From positions 186,001 to 250,000 of the forward strand of contig CATOIK010000001.1 of assembly GCA_951800645.1 (NCBI GenBank): a stretch of 64,000 nucleotides of DNA. Direction: 5' to 3'. This document shows positions 63,493-64,000 of this stretch, one piece after another; position 1 is the stretch's first letter, and the number at the start of each line of letters is the position of its first letter. Made by a program: the position numbers and the translations under genes. The DNA comes from an uncultured Eubacteriales bacterium (GTDB lineage Bacteria; Bacillota; Clostridia; Lachnospirales; Lachnospiraceae). A model generated the notes under the pieces. The model saw only the letters and a list, made by a program, of their open reading frames with translations, made no database searches and had not been told where the DNA came from.

Positions 63493-64000
63493 AGAAAAAC
63501 TCCGGTTCCTTTCTCTCTGCGCAGACTTTTTTCAGCTTCTGGCGCACAGCCAGCTTCATCAGCGTTCCCATGCTGCGGCTGTGGTTGGGACACAGGCTGA
63601 CGCAGCGCATACAGCCGATGCAGCAGGTCTCGTCTGTCACCTTGGGATCTGTCCGGGAAATAGCCTGTACCGGACAGTTTTTCACGCAGATACCGCAGCC
63701 AGTACAGTCAGAACCAGCCTTTAATTTCACAGAAAAAGTACCGTAAGGCCGGTAAGGATGATTTCCCTTTACTTTTAATTCTCCGATTTCATGGCTGCTG
63801 TAGGTCTTTTCTAAAATCTCCGCTGCCTTTCGGCCAAACTCCCTGATCTTTTCCCGGTCCTTCTCATCCGGCCGTCCTTCTGCAAAGTGGGCAATGTTGT
63901 GCTCCACAGATACGGCCGCGCCAGCTACCGGACGAAATCCCTGCTCCGTTAAAATATCCTTCAGCTCCAAAAGGGCGTCCTCGTAATCCCGGTTTCCGTA
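63476..64000 (-). CDS. EFR1-type flavodoxin-ferredoxin fusion, partial
   Basis: The C-terminal 174 codons of a longer protein that runs off the right edge. Reading on from the track's ORF gives YGNRDYEDALLELKD, a typical end of a flavodoxin domain, followed by two [4Fe-4S] sets (CTGCGICVKNCP, CIGCMRCVSLCP). Such EFR1-type proteins move electrons from reduced ferredoxin to partners not yet known. The track's start at 63970 is not the real one. Confidence 0.88.
   Translation of the reverse strand, partial: YGNRDYEDALLELKDILTEQGFRPVAGAAVSVEHNIAHFAEGRPDEKDREKIREFGRKAAEILEKTYSSHEIGELKVKGNHPYRPYGTFSVKLKAGSDCTGCGICVKNCPVQAISRTDPKVTDETCCIGCMRCVSLCPNHSRSMGTLMKLAVRQKLKKVCAERKEPEFFYETGK

Overview
The window is about 64 kb of roughly 50% GC DNA from an anaerobic gut-type Clostridium relative, most likely a Lachnospiraceae. 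This is an inference from the CodY/TopA/DprA/YifB neighbourhood, the Opp and TTT transporters, an Rnf-type ferredoxin domain, strong AGGAGG ribosome sites, and two protein families (TIGR03915/TIGR03916 type) common in Clostridia. No rRNA, tRNA, IS element, prophage or CRISPR array was seen. Both window edges cut genes: uppS on the left and an EFR1-type flavodoxin/ferredoxin on the right.

The backbone is a housekeeping string that Firmicutes normally keep together: yifB-dprA-topA-codY ... rpsB-tsf-pyrH-frr-uppS. All of these genes are here, in order and on the minus strand, but the string is interrupted twice. About 6.5 kb lies between codY and rpsB: a TetR regulator, an MMPL/RND transporter and a large GLUG-repeat/coiled-coil surface protein. 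About 34 kb lies between tsf and pyrH: the catabolic genes described next.

Region 2.8-19.1 kb is a divergent purine (urate/xanthine) fermentation cluster. One arm (minus) is ssnA-ygfK-hyuA-xdh-ferredoxin. The other arm (plus) is a YheO-type regulator, then ygeX-ygeY-ygeW-arcC-ygfU. Together they can import a purine, hydroxylate or reduce and open the ring, process the 2,3-diaminopropionate-type fragment, and make ATP from carbamoyl phosphate. The two arms share a 244 bp control region with two good back-to-back promoters and several dyads.

Region 19.1-29.7 kb is a pectin/uronide utilisation locus: a tripartite tricarboxylate-type transporter (tctC-tctB-tctA), an esterase-like hydrolase, a GH28 polygalacturonase carrying SLH-like repeats, a GH105 unsaturated galacturonyl hydrolase and a TIM-barrel isomerase. 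It lies divergent to a very unusual 640-residue regulator made of two complete LysR proteins in one chain. A small superoxide reductase follows. Region 30.3-36.1 kb is an oppBCDF-oppA peptide importer in which oppA has its own promoter.

Region 47.6-64 kb holds DNA uptake/repair genes, including a radical SAM/DUF4130 pair under two LexA boxes. It continues with an SH3/NlpC cell-wall hydrolase, a lipoprotein, an AbgA-like amidohydrolase, a PfkB sugar kinase, ilvN-ilvC, a cysteine-rich FMN hydroxy-acid dehydrogenase, a ZIP transporter, acylphosphatase and a MATE exporter. The best candidates for undescribed biology are the tandem LysR regulator with its TTT/pectin operon, and the TetR-MMPL-GLUG module whose last gene has grown into the rpsB promoter and leader.
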